A stretch of DNA of 64,000 nucleotides from Semisulcospira habei (taxonomy: Eukaryota > Mollusca > Gastropoda > Semisulcospiridae), in the NCBI GenBank assembly GCA_036245525.1, contig BTPG01000004.1, positions 48,204,323 to 48,268,322 on the forward strand, read 5' to 3'. The position numbers were made by a program, and so were the translations under genes. A model generated the notes under the pieces. That model saw only the letters and a program-made list of their open reading frames with translations. It was not told the origin of the DNA and searched no databases. Below, one piece after another: positions 11,701 to 22,556 of the stretch. Positions within the stretch are counted from its first letter, which is position 1. Each line of letters starts with the position of its first letter.

Positions 11701-11874
11701 ATGTTTACCAGTGTAGCAGGGGAGATAATTTAGCTCAGTGTTCTAGTACAGTTGTACCAATTTCCCCCAGCACGCCCGCAGGCCCAGTGGTCAGCAGTCC
11801 TGCTAGTGTCAGAGCGAGTCAAGTACCAAGCCAATCGGCAAGAGGCACGCCGAACACACCCCTAGGGGTGTGGG

Positions 11875-11883
11875 TATAAATAG
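11875..11883 (+). promoter_or_regulatory. TATA-like box upstream of the retroelement array
   Basis: TATAAATAG lies 75 bp before the first companion copy. It could be a fortuitous match or the promoter of a lost element. No transcript evidence is available. Confidence 0.25.
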
Positions 11884-11950
11884 CGGCGCCTAGTGAAAAA
11901 ACAACCCAGCGGGACCTTAAAATGAAGATAGACTAGAGAAAAAACAACCA

Positions 11951-12646
11951 CTGGTCACCGCCCGGTGGTTGGTGCACACAGGTGCAATACGAGATCTCCG
12001 ACCCACCGAGACCAAGTGCACAGCCAGCCAAGCAACCAACACTACAGCAGACAACAGTTGCCAAGCAACACCAGAAACCAGAAGTGTAGAGACGACAGCC
12101 GCCCCACAAACAACAACCCAACAGACAGGCAGCACGCCAACTGTCTACAAAAGTACAGGATGTGGAACCACCACAATCACAACAACAGAAACCAGCACCG
12201 AGACCACCGAGACTACCCCAGTCTCCTCGGCCACGACAGAAGACGCAGAAACCAACACGACAGCACAAGAAGCCCAGCCAAGCAGGAACACCGGCCCACC
12301 ACAGCAAGAAGCGGGCACCACCACACAGCCACTGCCGACGAACAAACCAACGTCCGGACAGCGGCAGCGCCGACGACCACCCAAGCGCTTCCGGACAAAA
12401 CGCCCGCCCCTGCTCCCTACGCCGCCACCACACCTCCGCCTGCCACCTCAGCACCGCCACCCACCGCGCCCGTTCCAGCGCCCGACCCCCCGGCCCAGAA
12501 TCAACTGGCCGCCACCACCATCACCCAACCTCCCCAGACACCGCCACAACCAGCCACGGTTCTTCCGGCCGCCACCACCCCCGCCACCACTCATCCAAGA
12601 CCTACTTGAGTGGTTGGCGTACCATCACCCCCCAGCCTGGCACTGA
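11951..12646 (+). pseudogene. proline-rich companion protein, C-terminal part (copy A)
   Basis: The frame is open from the truncation (LVTARWLVHTGAIRDL) to the stop at 12646 and aligns with residues about 208-412 of the full copy at 22721. Shared landmarks are a GCGT motif in the Thr-rich linker, the basic RPPKRF block, LLPTPPPHLRLPPQHRHPPR, and the C-terminus LLEWLAYxHPPAWH. The ORF is still open despite much divergence in the linker. It lacks a start, so it is a fragment. Confidence 0.75.
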
Positions 12647-12783
12647 AGCGACGGTCCCCAGGCCACACCACCCGCCTCCTCCACCACCAACCACCCGGCC
12701 CCGGCAATAACATCAGCCGTTGAGCGACAGACAGACAGATCGACACCATCCCCTCCCCCTGGCCCACCCCCCCTGGACGAAAT

Positions 12784-12795
12784 CAGCGAAAGCTG
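12784..12795 (+). other. 3'-end hairpin with GNRA tetraloop (copy A)
   Basis: CAGC-GAAA-GCTG: a 4-bp stem closed by a GAAA loop, 30-60 nt before the 3' tail. The same hairpin is at 22545-22556 (LINE, GAAA), 24117-24128 (copy B, GAGA) and 25052-25063 (copy C, GAGA). The variable loop base stays within the GNRA class. A role as an RT-recognition signal is inferred. Confidence 0.6.
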
Positions 12796-12858
12796 GAAGT
12801 CCCGATCCCTTTTAAAATCGCATCGCATCGCGCATCGCATCGCAAAAAAAAAACAACC

Positions 12859-14025
12859 AGATCCAGCTCAGCAGCCAAGGAGAGAAGACGTGCTCCAGAG
12901 TCCAGCCAAGCGGAACGCAGTGACAGTGTGCACAGTATAGCCTAGACAACTGGTGGCAGAGCTGTCGGTAGCTCTGACCACCTATTTTTTAGTGTTAACA
13001 TAGTCAGTGCTCTCATCGAGGATAGATAGGGAGTGGTAGGAATAGAAAGGAGGCTGCAGGGTCCGATAACCCGTTAGGGTGGTGGTCCCTGGCCCCAACC
13101 ATAGGATAGAAGCAGAAGACGACAAAGGAGGACCCCGAAGGAGCCTCCGCCACAGACAAACCAAGCAAGCGACGTAACGGTTCTAGAACAAGGTAGGACC
13201 CCATGTTTCTTATATAAAGTCTCACAGAATTTCGTATAGATAAAATTAAAAGGTACAGCACCTACGCTTACCAACCGACGGTATCAACAACGAATCGAGG
13301 AAGCATGGCCTACGCCTGGTCGTAAAGCTTTTGCTTCGCTCTAGCCTATAGGTTGCATCTCTTGCTTAACAGTCTTGTCTGTACACGTCAACGGTTTTAC
13401 TCGAAGGCTTGACAGTTCCACTCTTAAGCTTATCGGTTTTACCCATATGCTCCAACAATCACAAGGGTTTAGCGTTTAAGCAGACCAACAAAGGACACCA
13501 ACGACGAACAGAGGAATCACCATATACCCATCAAAAGTCGTACTCTTATGCTTGCAGTCGTACGCTTATGCCAAACAGTTTTACTCTCACAGTTTTACTC
13601 TTAAGCAGTAAACGACACCAACAACGAACCAAGGAATCGCCACCTACGCACCAAATGTCGTACTCATACCGTTGACAGTCGTACTTTTACACCAAACAGT
13701 TTTACTCTTACAGTTTTACTCTTGAGCTTATTAGTCTTACACTCACGCGCTAAAAATCGAAAGGTACGGGCTGGCTAGGGCCAACCCGTGGAACGGGGGC
13801 AAGATGGCCTCCCAGGAGGACCAAGCGAATTTGAATTCAAAGAGAACCAAGAAGGCGGGCAGGAAGATTCAAATTCAAACCCAGGTCAAAATGGCCACCA
13901 GAGCCCGACAAAGGGCATGTCTGGCGGGAACAATCGAAATGGCCACAAAAAGTCCAACAAAGGACGGAATAAAGAAAACAATGACTCAGACAGGGCGGCT
14001 AAAACAACAGGCCCCGAGCTAAACA
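12859..14025 (+). promoter_or_regulatory. LINE 5' UTR, probable internal promoter
   Basis: Non-coding leader before ORF1. The first ~30 nt (CTCAGCAGCCAAGGAGAGAAGAC) resemble the start of companion copy B (CTCACAGCAGCCGGAGAGAGAGGAC at 22615), suggesting a shared 5' end. It contains 120-bp tandem monomers (13494-13733), as seen in the 5' UTR promoters of some mammalian L1 elements. Promoter function is inferred. Confidence 0.5.
13494..13733 (+). repeat. 120-bp tandem monomers in the LINE 5' UTR
   Basis: Two units start at 13494 and 13614, each GACACCAACRACGAAC..GAGGAATC or AAGGAATC, then ..GTCGTACTC..., CCAAACAGTTTTACTC and CAGTTTTACTCTT. A diverged, partial earlier unit (TATCAACAACGAATCGAGGAAG) lies near 13280. 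Each unit holds two copies of CAGTTTTACTC. Confidence 0.75.
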
Positions 14026-15896
14026 ATGAAGACTGAGATTAGCCCCGCGCACGCAGAAGGCAGACTGACCCGTAGCGCAGTAGCCCGAAACAAAGACATG
14101 GAAAACAAAGCCAAGCCCCCTCCCGAGGGGACGGCCAACACTACCCAGGTCTCAAACAATAGCGAACCTGAATATGACACCGAGAATGCAACGGACCAAG
14201 ACAATGGTCAAGAAAGTGGCAACGAACACACTATGGGTGAAGAAACTAACAGCGATAATGCAACGGACCAAGACAATGGTCAAGAAGGTGGCAACGAACA
14301 CACAGTGGGTGAAGAAACTAACAGCGATAGCGATAGTGACAGCTCGGAAGACGAGGAAAATATCCCATTCGCAACACAGAAGCGCAAACCGCGCAAGCGT
14401 ATTCCCATGAGGAAACAACAAATACTCAACTTCCCCGTCGTAATCTCACCAGTAGACAACGGCACAACGCTCTTCTATATGAAGAGCAGCCAACTAAACG
14501 AGATCATGACCGCAACATTCGGCCCACTGAACGAAATTAGAAGGGTAGCATACGGCAAAAGGATTCTTATCGGATGCCCAACAATCCAGGCCCAAACCAA
14601 AGCCCTTAGCCAACAAACAGTAGGCGAAATAAGAGTCACATGTACCATCCCCAAACCCCCAGGATCGAAAGCGGGCGAAACCAAAGCGCTGGGTGTCCTC
14701 AAACCCATACAACTCGACGAGGATTTACCATTCGTGGAACAGCAGCTTAAGACAAAACATCCAAGGGCCAAAATCATTAGGCGGCTAACTATGAGACGGC
14801 CAACCCAGCCGAGCACTACTCATCATGTTCCCAGGGGAAACCCTTCCGACAACAGTTAAAATAGGTGGGGAGATATCCACATAGAAAGGTACAAAGCCAA
14901 AGCCATGCAGTGTAAGAACTGCCAGAAATTTGGACACACATCCAAATGGTGTCAGGCCCCCCCAACATGTGCCAAATGTAGCCAGAAACACCGAACAGCC
15001 GAATGCCAATACCAGACACCAGAAGAATACTTCTGTCCAAACTGCCTAGACGCTGGGCACTCGGCCAACTATGGAGGATGCAAACATCGCCGCGAACATG
15101 ATAAAGCCGCCCAAATCGCCAGCACAGGGCGAGTAACATACGCAACAGCCCTAAAAAACACCAGGAAAGGCACACCAAACCAAGGAATCAAAAGACCACC
15201 AAACGAACCGCAACAACACCAACAAGAAATACCCCGACACAACCCACCAACAACAAACAACGACATGCCATACTCCAGACCAAACCACCCACACCAGCGA
15301 TCGACTCAAGCAACATCCGACCGCGACCAGCCGACGGTATACGAAAACCCCGCTCAAAGTGTAAGGAACGTGACAGAAAGGTCCATGGGAGAACCACCCT
15401 TAGAGCCAACCAAATCGGCAAATACCCGTCAATATGACCCCAGAACGGCTCAAGGGCAGGCAAGTATCAACGAACCCACACCCAGTAGGAGGGAACCAAC
15501 AAACCCACAACCAAACTCAAACAACACCCAACGCAGACACCCCCCCCCCCCCCAGCAAACCAACCAAAAACCTACCAACAAACGCAAGAACACACCCAAA
15601 GGATAGAACAGAGAAGGGCCACCCAAAGTCAAAACGAAATAACTATAGATCTGACCGAGCCAGCATTCTTCTCCTGGGAAGAGGTGGAAAGACGCTATGG
15701 CCCAACCAAACCAACGGGAGAGGAGCTCGACCAGGGTAGGCAGATTGCCCAATGGACCAGATTTAGGTTTAGCATACGAACATGGTATATGAGCTGGAGT
15801 CTCATCCAAATAAAGGGCATCAAAGAAAACGGCAGTGAGGAAGACTTTGACACATTCCTCCGCTACTTCCAAGCCACACTTGCGATGATATACTAA
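14026..15896 (+). pseudogene. LINE ORF1, gag-like protein with three zinc knuckles, frameshifted
   Basis: The N-terminal part (14026 to about 14840) is acidic and contains a duplicated block (NATDQDNGQE...NEHT.GEETNSD), then a basic KPRKRIPMRKQ patch and an RRM-like region. Near 14820-14880 the frame breaks. The central part (14905 on) holds CCHC knuckles: CKNCQKFGHTSKWC, CAKCSQKHRTAEC, and CPNCLDAGHSANYGGC. A proline/asparagine-rich tail follows, breaking again at a run of C at about 15540-15554. The last part (about 15606-15896: ITIDLTEPAFFSWEEVERRYGP... to ATLAMIY) ends at TAA 15894-15896, two bases before the ORF2 ATG. The protein would bind the element's RNA as an RNP; here it is disrupted. 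Confidence 0.8.
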
Positions 15897-15897
15897 G

Positions 15898-16890
15898 ATG
15901 GGGGGCTTACGCATTCTCCAATGGAACTGTAGGTTCCTGTACTCTAAACTAGACGAATTCAAAAACTGGCTAACCCCAAACCCCCCGGAAATCCTCGCCC
16001 TCCAGGAGACGGGTTTCCGGGATAAACCCCCCCAAATAAAGGGGTACAAATACCCACCCATTTATAAAAATAGGACAAACCGAAAAGGAGGAGGCGTAGC
16101 CATCTACACCAAAACCGAAATAGCAATAACAGAAATCCCCCATACTCTAAACCCGCACATAGAGGCCATAATAGGAGAGATAACCACACCAACTAACCGA
16201 AAAATTAAAATAATAAACGTCTACATCCCAAACGAAAGAGACTACTCCCAAATACCAATAAAACACCTTAAAGACCTACTGCTGGCAGGGGACATAGTGG
16301 TAGGGGACTTTAACGCCAAAAGCCCGCAATGGGACGAAAACCAAATAACAGCAGACACAGCAGGGAAAACACTAGAAACAGCAATAAATGAGACCCAACG
16401 GTGCATCCTAAACACAGGGGAACCCACCCACATGTTCGCTCAGGGGGGCAGTGACATCATGAATGCCCTAGACATAGCCATAACCACTAACACCATCGCC
16501 GTGGAAACCCAATGGCAAGTAAACAGTGATAATCTAGGAAGTGATCATTTCCCGACGCTGATAACAATCAAGGATAAAAACGAAACCCCCCTACCGCTAG
16601 ACCCAGGAGCCCCACAAAGAATCAACACTAAAAGGACAAACTGGGAGAAATACCACGAAACCACTAGGTTCACCCCAAACTGGGACGAGAGGCATAACAT
16701 AGATGATAAAACGGCCCACATCACAGACCACATTATCAGATCAGTCACGGGGTGCACACCTGTCAGATCTGATCATGGAAGACCAGGGAAATCCTGGTGG
16801 ACCAAGGCCTGTGATCAAGAAGTAAAAAATAGGAAAAGAAAACTTGAAATCTGGAGAAAAAAAAACACAGAACGCCCGAAAATAGGATAG
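15898..16890 (+). pseudogene. LINE ORF2 endonuclease domain
   Basis: An APE-type endonuclease: LQWNCR start, catalytic E in LALQETGF, Y in INVYIPN, GDFNAKSPQWDE, and the terminal SDHFPTLITI histidine motif. It would nick the target to prime reverse transcription. The frame stays open for 330 codons, then is lost at AAAAAAAAAAA near 16860. Confidence 0.85.
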
Positions 16891-16943
16891 AATACAATCG
16901 TGCCAAAGCCATAGCATACCGCACCATCAAAGAAGCCAAAAAA

Positions 16944-17053
16944 GAAGACTGGTAGGCCTTCACAGAATCAATTAATATCAACTCCAAGATCAAAGAAAGA
17001 AGACTGGTACGCCTTCACAGAATCAATTAACATCAACACCAAGATCAAAGAAA
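16944..17053 (+). repeat. 55-bp tandem duplication inside ORF2
   Basis: Units 16944-16998 and 16999-17053 both read GAAGACTGGTASGCCTTCAC...ATCAAAGAAA with three or four differences. 55 is not a multiple of three, so the duplication shifts ORF2. The substitutions between units suggest it is not brand new. Confidence 0.85.
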
Positions 17054-17097
17054 GCTGGGATAAAATTAAAGCCATCAACAACGGCCCGAGAAGTAGC

Positions 17098-18805
17098 ATG
17101 CCATCCCTCAAAAAAGAAAACGTAGTATATGCCACAGACCAAGAAAAAGCAGAAGTACTAGCCCACTCATTTAGCCAAGCTAGTTCTAACGACAACTTAA
17201 CGCCAGAATTTAGGGACCTGAAACCCCACTTGAGTACCTGCTTTGAGCCACCGCCCCAGACAAACAACTACGAACTAGACAGCGAGATAACGTTACTCGA
17301 GCTAACCCAAGCCCTAAGAACTACCGGGAAAGGCAAAGCCCCCGGAATAGACCTAATCACATACGAGATGATACAAAAAAGCCACCCCACCATGAAAAAA
17401 GCAATAGTCAACTTGTTTAACGACATATACACAAAAGGAGTATTCCCCACACAATGGAAAAAAGCAGTAGTCTTTCCCCTCCCGAAACCAGGTAAACCAG
17501 CGCACCAACCCGACAGCTATAGGCCCATTGCGCTAACTTCCCAACTGGGCAAAACACTAGAAAAAATACTCAAGCACCGACTCATGACATACTGCGACAA
17601 ACACCACATCCTACCCCCACAACAAAGTGGATTTAGAAAGAAGCGCAGTACACTAGATCACTTAACCACCCTGCAACAAGAAATTTTAAACACCCACCGA
17701 GAGAGGGGGACCGAACTCATAGGAATCTTCCTTGATATAGAGAAAGCCTACGACATGGTTTGGCACGAAAAATTACTTAGCAGAATGGGCGACCTCGGAA
17801 TAACAAATAAAATGTATAAATTTGTCAAAAGCTTCCTGGCAGAAAGAAAAATAACAGTAAGAATAGGGAACTCGATATCCAAAGAACACTCCTTAGACAA
17901 CGGGGTACCCCAAGGATCGGTACTCAGTCCCATCCTATTCTCACTCCTGCTCACAGGCCTAAAACACGTAGTCAGGCACCACAAAATAATGCAATTCGCC
18001 GATGACACTTCATTAATAGGCAAGATCAAATGCAGACAAAGGAAGTTTAAATGGGAACTAGTAGGATTTGAAGAGTTCCAACAAGATCTAACCAGAGTAG
18101 AGAAATGGCTAGCAAGAGCAGGCTTCAAAATTTCCTCAAACAAAACCCAAGCAATTATATTTAGGAGCAACCAAAGCCCAATACCAAGTAAAAGCCCATA
18201 TCCCCAAACTACAAATAGGGAAAACGGATATCGAATACCGCCAAAGCATTAAATTTCTAGGGGTTACGTTCACAAGAAACAATAACTGGTCACCGTATGT
18301 AGAGCAAATATGCCAGTCTGCCAGGAAGGAAATAAACCTCATGCGCAAAGTCAGTGGAGCAGACTGGGGCACTGATCCCAAATCCCTCCTAAACTTATAT
18401 CACGCCTTCGTAATGTCCAGACTACTATATGCAGCCCCCCTACTCACCAACCTAAACAAGAGTCAAACCAAAAAACTGATGTCAGTACAAGCGGACGCCT
18501 TGAAAGTGGCCCTGGGAGTCCCCAGGCACACCCCAAACCTGCTTGTACTGGCAGAGAGTGGGCAAAAACCTATAACGATAATTATAAAGGAGAGAGCAGC
18601 GAACCAATATTATAAAACAATATGTATGCCAGACGACCATCCGGCCAAATATACGCTCACCACAGACCACAAAACCAGAGGCAAACGCAACCAAACACCA
18701 CAAATAAAAGCTGTAGTCCAGGAAAGCGAAGCCTCCCTAAAACTAAAATTACCACATAGGACACCGATCATACAAATAAAGACACCCCCATGGAGACTCC
18801 CATAA
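17098..18805 (+). pseudogene. LINE ORF2 reverse transcriptase domain
   Basis: In order: GKGKAPGIDLITYEMI, PKPGKPAHQPDSYRPIAL, QQSGFRKKRSTLDHL, FLDIEKAYDMVW (motif A), NGVPQGSVLSPILFS (motif B), FADDTSL (catalytic FADD, 17995-18006), and WLARAGFKISSNKTQ. After a frameshift near 18160-18250 come IKFLGVTFTRNNNW and the thumb region, ending at an in-frame TAA (18803-18805). All RT catalytic residues are intact. Confidence 0.88.
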
Positions 18806-18869
18806 ATAGAAATAGATCTGGACCTAACCAAGTATCGGAAAACAGAAGATGGGCCCAAAATGAAAATGG

Positions 18870-20133
18870 AGTTTAACATGAAAAAGATACCACATACAAA
18901 GACTACGCATTCATCTATACAGATGGGTCCCATGATCCAACCACACACGCAACACGACTAGGTATAGTCCACGCCCCCAACAAATCGGATAGGGCCATAA
19001 AACTACCAGACCACTCAACGGTCTTCACAGCGGAACTTACGGCCATCCTAGGAGCCTATAAGGTAATAAAGAGCGACTTCCAAAAAAGCAAACGCATACT
19101 CATAGTAACGCACTCACTCTCAGCCGTGCAAGCGATACAAAACCTAGATTCACCCCACCCGGGTCTGCCCTGGGGGACTTGGGTGGGGTTAGGTACTTTT
19201 TAGTTCCCAGGGTCACCCTGGTCAGCCCCACAGGGTGAGTTTTTCTCTCTATTCTGGGGCATGTGTTTCTGTCTACCCGAGGTCGATTCACCTGTATTTG
19301 CCTTTTTAAAACTCTCCCTACTGTCTGCACTGCCTGTAGCTCTTGATATTGGATGTGTGTTGCTAAATGGTCTTAGCTTTATTTAGGCCCCATGTGTTAG
19401 GTTTATTTAATGTATTTGACCGGCTGGCGACATACATTCAATGTTCTGTTTATTTTTTATTTTTCACAAGCAGTGCAGGCACGTCCTGAGAAAGCCTTGT
19501 TGCTGTCGGGACGCTAAGCAATGTACAATCAATCAATCAATCAAAACCTAGATTCGTTCAGAGACGACCTAACGTACCTGATTAGAGTTCAAGCAGCAGA
19601 GCTAGCAGAGCACGGGAAAACAATTAAAATCATGTGGGTCCCATCCCACGTGGGGATCACAGGCAATGAAAGCGCCGACAGAGTGGCGAAGAAAGGCCTC
19701 GACCAAGAGTCGACCTTCTTCAAACTACCTCTGTCGGCGAACGAAAGATCCAAGGCAAAAACTATGGGTAGACGAATTCCACCAAAACAAAAGAGGAAGA
19801 CGAAAAAATCTCGTGAGGGAACTCAAAAACACACCCATCCTCTTCCAAGGAAAAAGGAAAGACCAATCTCGACTAACAAGGATCCGATTGGGGGGCGAAA
19901 GATACCTAGTCCTTCCAAACCAAATAGTATGCATATGCGGCCACACACTCACAACGGAACACATCCTATTAGAATGCCAACACACAGAAGAAACCAGAGC
20001 CACAATAAAAGAAAAACTGAACACGCCCCTCACCCTAGAAGGCCTCATAAACCCCGAGCCAACAACTTGGTGCACCACCACCAAACATACAATACACCTA
20101 ATCAACAAACACCCCTTAGTTAAGTACATATAA
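18870..20133 (+). pseudogene. LINE ORF2 RNase H domain and C-terminal zinc motif, SINE-interrupted
   Basis: RNase H motifs: FIYTDGSHD (D), VFTAELTAI (E), then IVTHSLSAVQAI where the usual catalytic D of TDS is H (CAC at 19111-19113). After a SINE come MWVPSHVGITGNESADRVAKKG (terminal D) and, in another frame, CICGHTLTTEHILLEC, a C-terminal zinc motif common in RNase H LINEs. The D-to-H change and the insertion both disable the domain. Confidence 0.85.
19138..19555 (+). mobile_element. ~390-bp SINE (type S1) with 14-bp target duplication
   Basis: Flanked by CAAAACCTAGATTC at 19138-19151 and 19542-19555. The body begins CCCACCCGGGTCTGCC and ends GGGACGCTAAGCAATGTACAATC(AATC)n. A second copy at 45646-46032 starts and ends at the same points, so this is a full-length short element rather than a truncated LINE. 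No A/B-box tRNA head was recognised and no ORF is conserved between copies. It interrupts the LINE RNase H coding sequence. Confidence 0.88.
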
Positions 20134-20876
20134 CCAAACATACAACCCCACTTGCCCCCTCCCACAGCACGGAAGGCTCATGATCCTGGATCATGGCGAT
20201 GAGTTCGGGGGTTAGCTCTCGTCGTCGTCCGAGCACCCCCGGGCCTGAAGTGCTCAAAACTAGATAGTCCCCCGGTCGGGCAGGAAAGGTGCCAGAATGA
20301 GGCGAAAGAGGAAGTAAGACTGAGTGTACGCAAGGATAATAAAAGAAGGAAGAATGCAAGACTGAGCGACTGAAGGGGTCCCCCCACCACCAATCATCCC
20401 CCATCATCAACCATGGTCCAAGCACCCGCCCCCCCCCCCCCCAAGCCCCCGAGGTAATAAAGATCGCACCCTACCCCACCTCATCCCCATACTCTCCACC
20501 CCCATCACAACTACCCCGCCCGGACTGCCCCCCGGAGGCACTCAAAAGATAGCACCCTAGACAGTGGATGGCCCTCACGAAGCCAGGTCTCCCAAAACTG
20601 CCCGGTACCTGCTCTCTCGACCCGACCCCATAGCCTCTGGTATCTATCCACTCCGGGGACGCCCGCTTCGCCCCGCCACCCTTCCAATAAAGGCCGGGGG
20701 AGTGGCGGGGATGGGGAGAGGGCGAACCTATCATCTCCAACCCTCTCATCTCATGGTCCGAGCACCCGCCCCCACCCCCGCAGATAATAAAGAGTCACCT
20801 CATTCATAACCCCCCTCCCCCCCTCCCCTCTGTTCCCCTCTTTTTTTTTTTTTTTCTTTTTTTTTCCCCTCATCCC

Positions 20877-21156
20877 AACCCCCAACCGGCCGAGGCGGGA
20901 CCGAGGGGAGCTGCGGTGGCCGTGCATGGACAACCGCCAATCAGGTGGACCGTGCCCGGAGACCGCGAGGCGCCCTGAGGGGTCCAAGTCGCCCGCCGGG
21001 ACCCCCCCCCCCCCCCCACCTCTCTCAACCCTACCCGGCCGAGGCGGGACCGCAGGGAGCTGCGGTAGCCGTGCACGAACAACCGCCATCCAGGTGGGCC
21101 GTGCCCGGAGACCGCGGGGCGCCCTGACGGGGCCCAAGTCCCCCGCTGGGCCCCCT
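20877..21156 (+). repeat. ~150-bp tandem duplication in the LINE 3' UTR
   Basis: Both units read CCGGCCGAGGCGGGACCG, then GGGAGCTGCGG, GCCGTGCA, ACAACCGCCA, CAGGTGG, CCGTGCCCGGAGACCGCG and GGCGCCCTGA, with scattered substitutions and a C-run between them. Confidence 0.85.
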
Positions 21157-22544
21157 GGGGCCGACCAGTCAGGCCCTGGGAAGGAAAACAGGGAAGAGCC
21201 AATAGAGAGCGGGTAAATCCGGGTGGCTGGAGCCCAGCCTGGACGAAGGAGAGCCAACCACTTAAATAAACTAGGTCCAACCAAAGGAGGTTTAGCATCC
21301 AACGTCAATGCACTCCTTATAAACATAGATAATGGGCCGCCGCAGGATAACACCCTCCTAGAGTCATGCGGTGGCGGACCCCGTCCCCCACCGGCCCCTC
21401 CCCACTTATCCTCACACTATCCACTCGCGAAGTGTTGCCGTGGGCTCGACAGGGCCGAACAGCAAACACAGGTCACCCCCACCCCATCTCACGGTCCCGC
21501 ACCCGCCCCACCTTCCCACGGTTAATAAAGATACACCATCAACCTCACCATCATCAATCACCCGGCCCAGAACCGCCCCCTCTCCTCCCCCGCCACGGGT
21601 GGGCCCCCCGGACTGGCGGAGGCCACCGCCGGGTCCGGTGGCGCCGTCCGGGCGTGGGGGGGGGGGGGGGAAGGTGCGCAAGGACCTTCCATCACATCAT
21701 CCTTTCTCTGTTTTTTTTTTTTTTTTGGTTGGTTTTTTGTATTTACAAGTTACTTTCATTTATTTTTCCGCCGCCCCGCACGTTAAGATTGCCCCCCAGG
21801 AGCTCGGAGGAAAGCCCCATAGGTCGTTGCGGGGCGGTTTTTTTTTTTACCAACTACCCCCCTCCTAGCGAGGAGAGGGTCCCAGGGGCCGGCGGCGGAC
21901 CCATGTGGCCCCCCCCCCCACCGAATCTCGGTGGGACGCGCCCGGGGGCCGGCGGCCGGCTCCGGGGGCCGTCTTCCCCGTATTGGGGCGCAGGGAGGAC
22001 ACTCCTGGAAAGTCCACTCTGCGGGATAGGGGGGTTTGAGAACCCAGGGGGTCGAGGTACCCACGATGGCACTCCGACACCGCGTGACTCCCCGCTCGCC
22101 TGCGTACGGTCGCCGCCCATCAAAATAAATAGGGAGCCCAGGGAGGTTTAGCACCCTTCGTCCGTGCACTCCCTGGGGAAACGGAGGGTACAACACCCCC
22201 CCCCCCCCCTCCAGAGAAATACAGAAATACGTATAGGGGGGTTAGTAAAAATCAACCCCCTCAAACAAGAGGGTGTATAGCTGGCGGGGCCAAAGAGAAC
22301 CGGGCCTCGGACTGTGACTATCAACAAGGGAGAGAAGAAAGAGCACACCACCAACCAAGCAAGACGGAGGACCCAAGCGTCCACGAGACCACGAGAGCAC
22401 GGGCTCTCCCCGACGACCCAGCCCCCTAGGGCGCGGGCAGACATGATGAGGGAAGAAACAAAGTGATGCGCGTGCATCAGCGACGAACAGTCAGGACAGA
22501 CCCCCACCCCCCAACTCCCCTGGCCCACCTCCCCTGGACGAAAT

Positions 22545-22556
22545 CAGCGAAAGCTG
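22545..22556 (+). other. 3'-end hairpin with GNRA tetraloop (LINE)
   Basis: CAGC-GAAA-GCTG, identical to copy A at 12784. It sits in the context CTGGACGAAATCAGCGAAAG...GGAAGTCCCGATCCC common to LINE and companion. Confidence 0.6.

Larger units (their letters stand above)
11950..12848 (+). mobile_element. companion retroelement copy A, 5'-truncated
   Basis: A fragment of an element with a proline-rich ORF and no RT, otherwise seen full length at 22606-24168. It starts inside the ORF, runs through the stop at 12646, and ends in a ~90-bp 3' region shared with the neighbouring LINE, followed by a (GCATC)n tail (12823-12843). AAAAACAACC stands immediately on both sides (11940-11949 and 12849-12858). 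That a truncated copy carries the same flank implies the 10-mer is target or junction sequence rather than the element's 5' end. Confidence 0.75.
15898..20133 (+). pseudogene. LINE ORF2 polyprotein: endonuclease, reverse transcriptase, RNase H
   Basis: Starts MGGLRILQWNCRFLYSKLDE and ends KHPLVKYI (TAA 20131-20133), about 1,250-1,300 codons if intact. It is broken by a frameshift at an A-run (about 16860), a 55-bp tandem duplication (16944-17053), a frameshift near 18160-18250, a TAA at 18803-18805, a shift near 18895, the SINE at 19152-19541, and a frame change near 19770. ORF1 and ORF2 are separated by one base, so translation would be by reinitiation or coupled termination, as in other two-ORF LINEs (inferred). 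Confidence 0.88.

Noticed and set aside
11907..11939. A further, almost completely truncated companion copy
   Set aside because: Only a tail-like GGGACCTTAAAATGAAGATAG between two AAAAACAACC motifs; too short to support a separate element.
11933..12460. Minus-strand Cys/Trp-rich ORF of 175 codons
   Set aside because: Shadow of the proline-rich plus-strand frame; antisense of CCA/CAC-rich codons gives W, C and V.
20120..22530. Several 100-260 codon ORFs on both strands in the GC-rich stretch
   Set aside because: They arise because GC-rich DNA has few stops; overlapping frames have no recognisable domains, and the region is explained as LINE 3' UTR.
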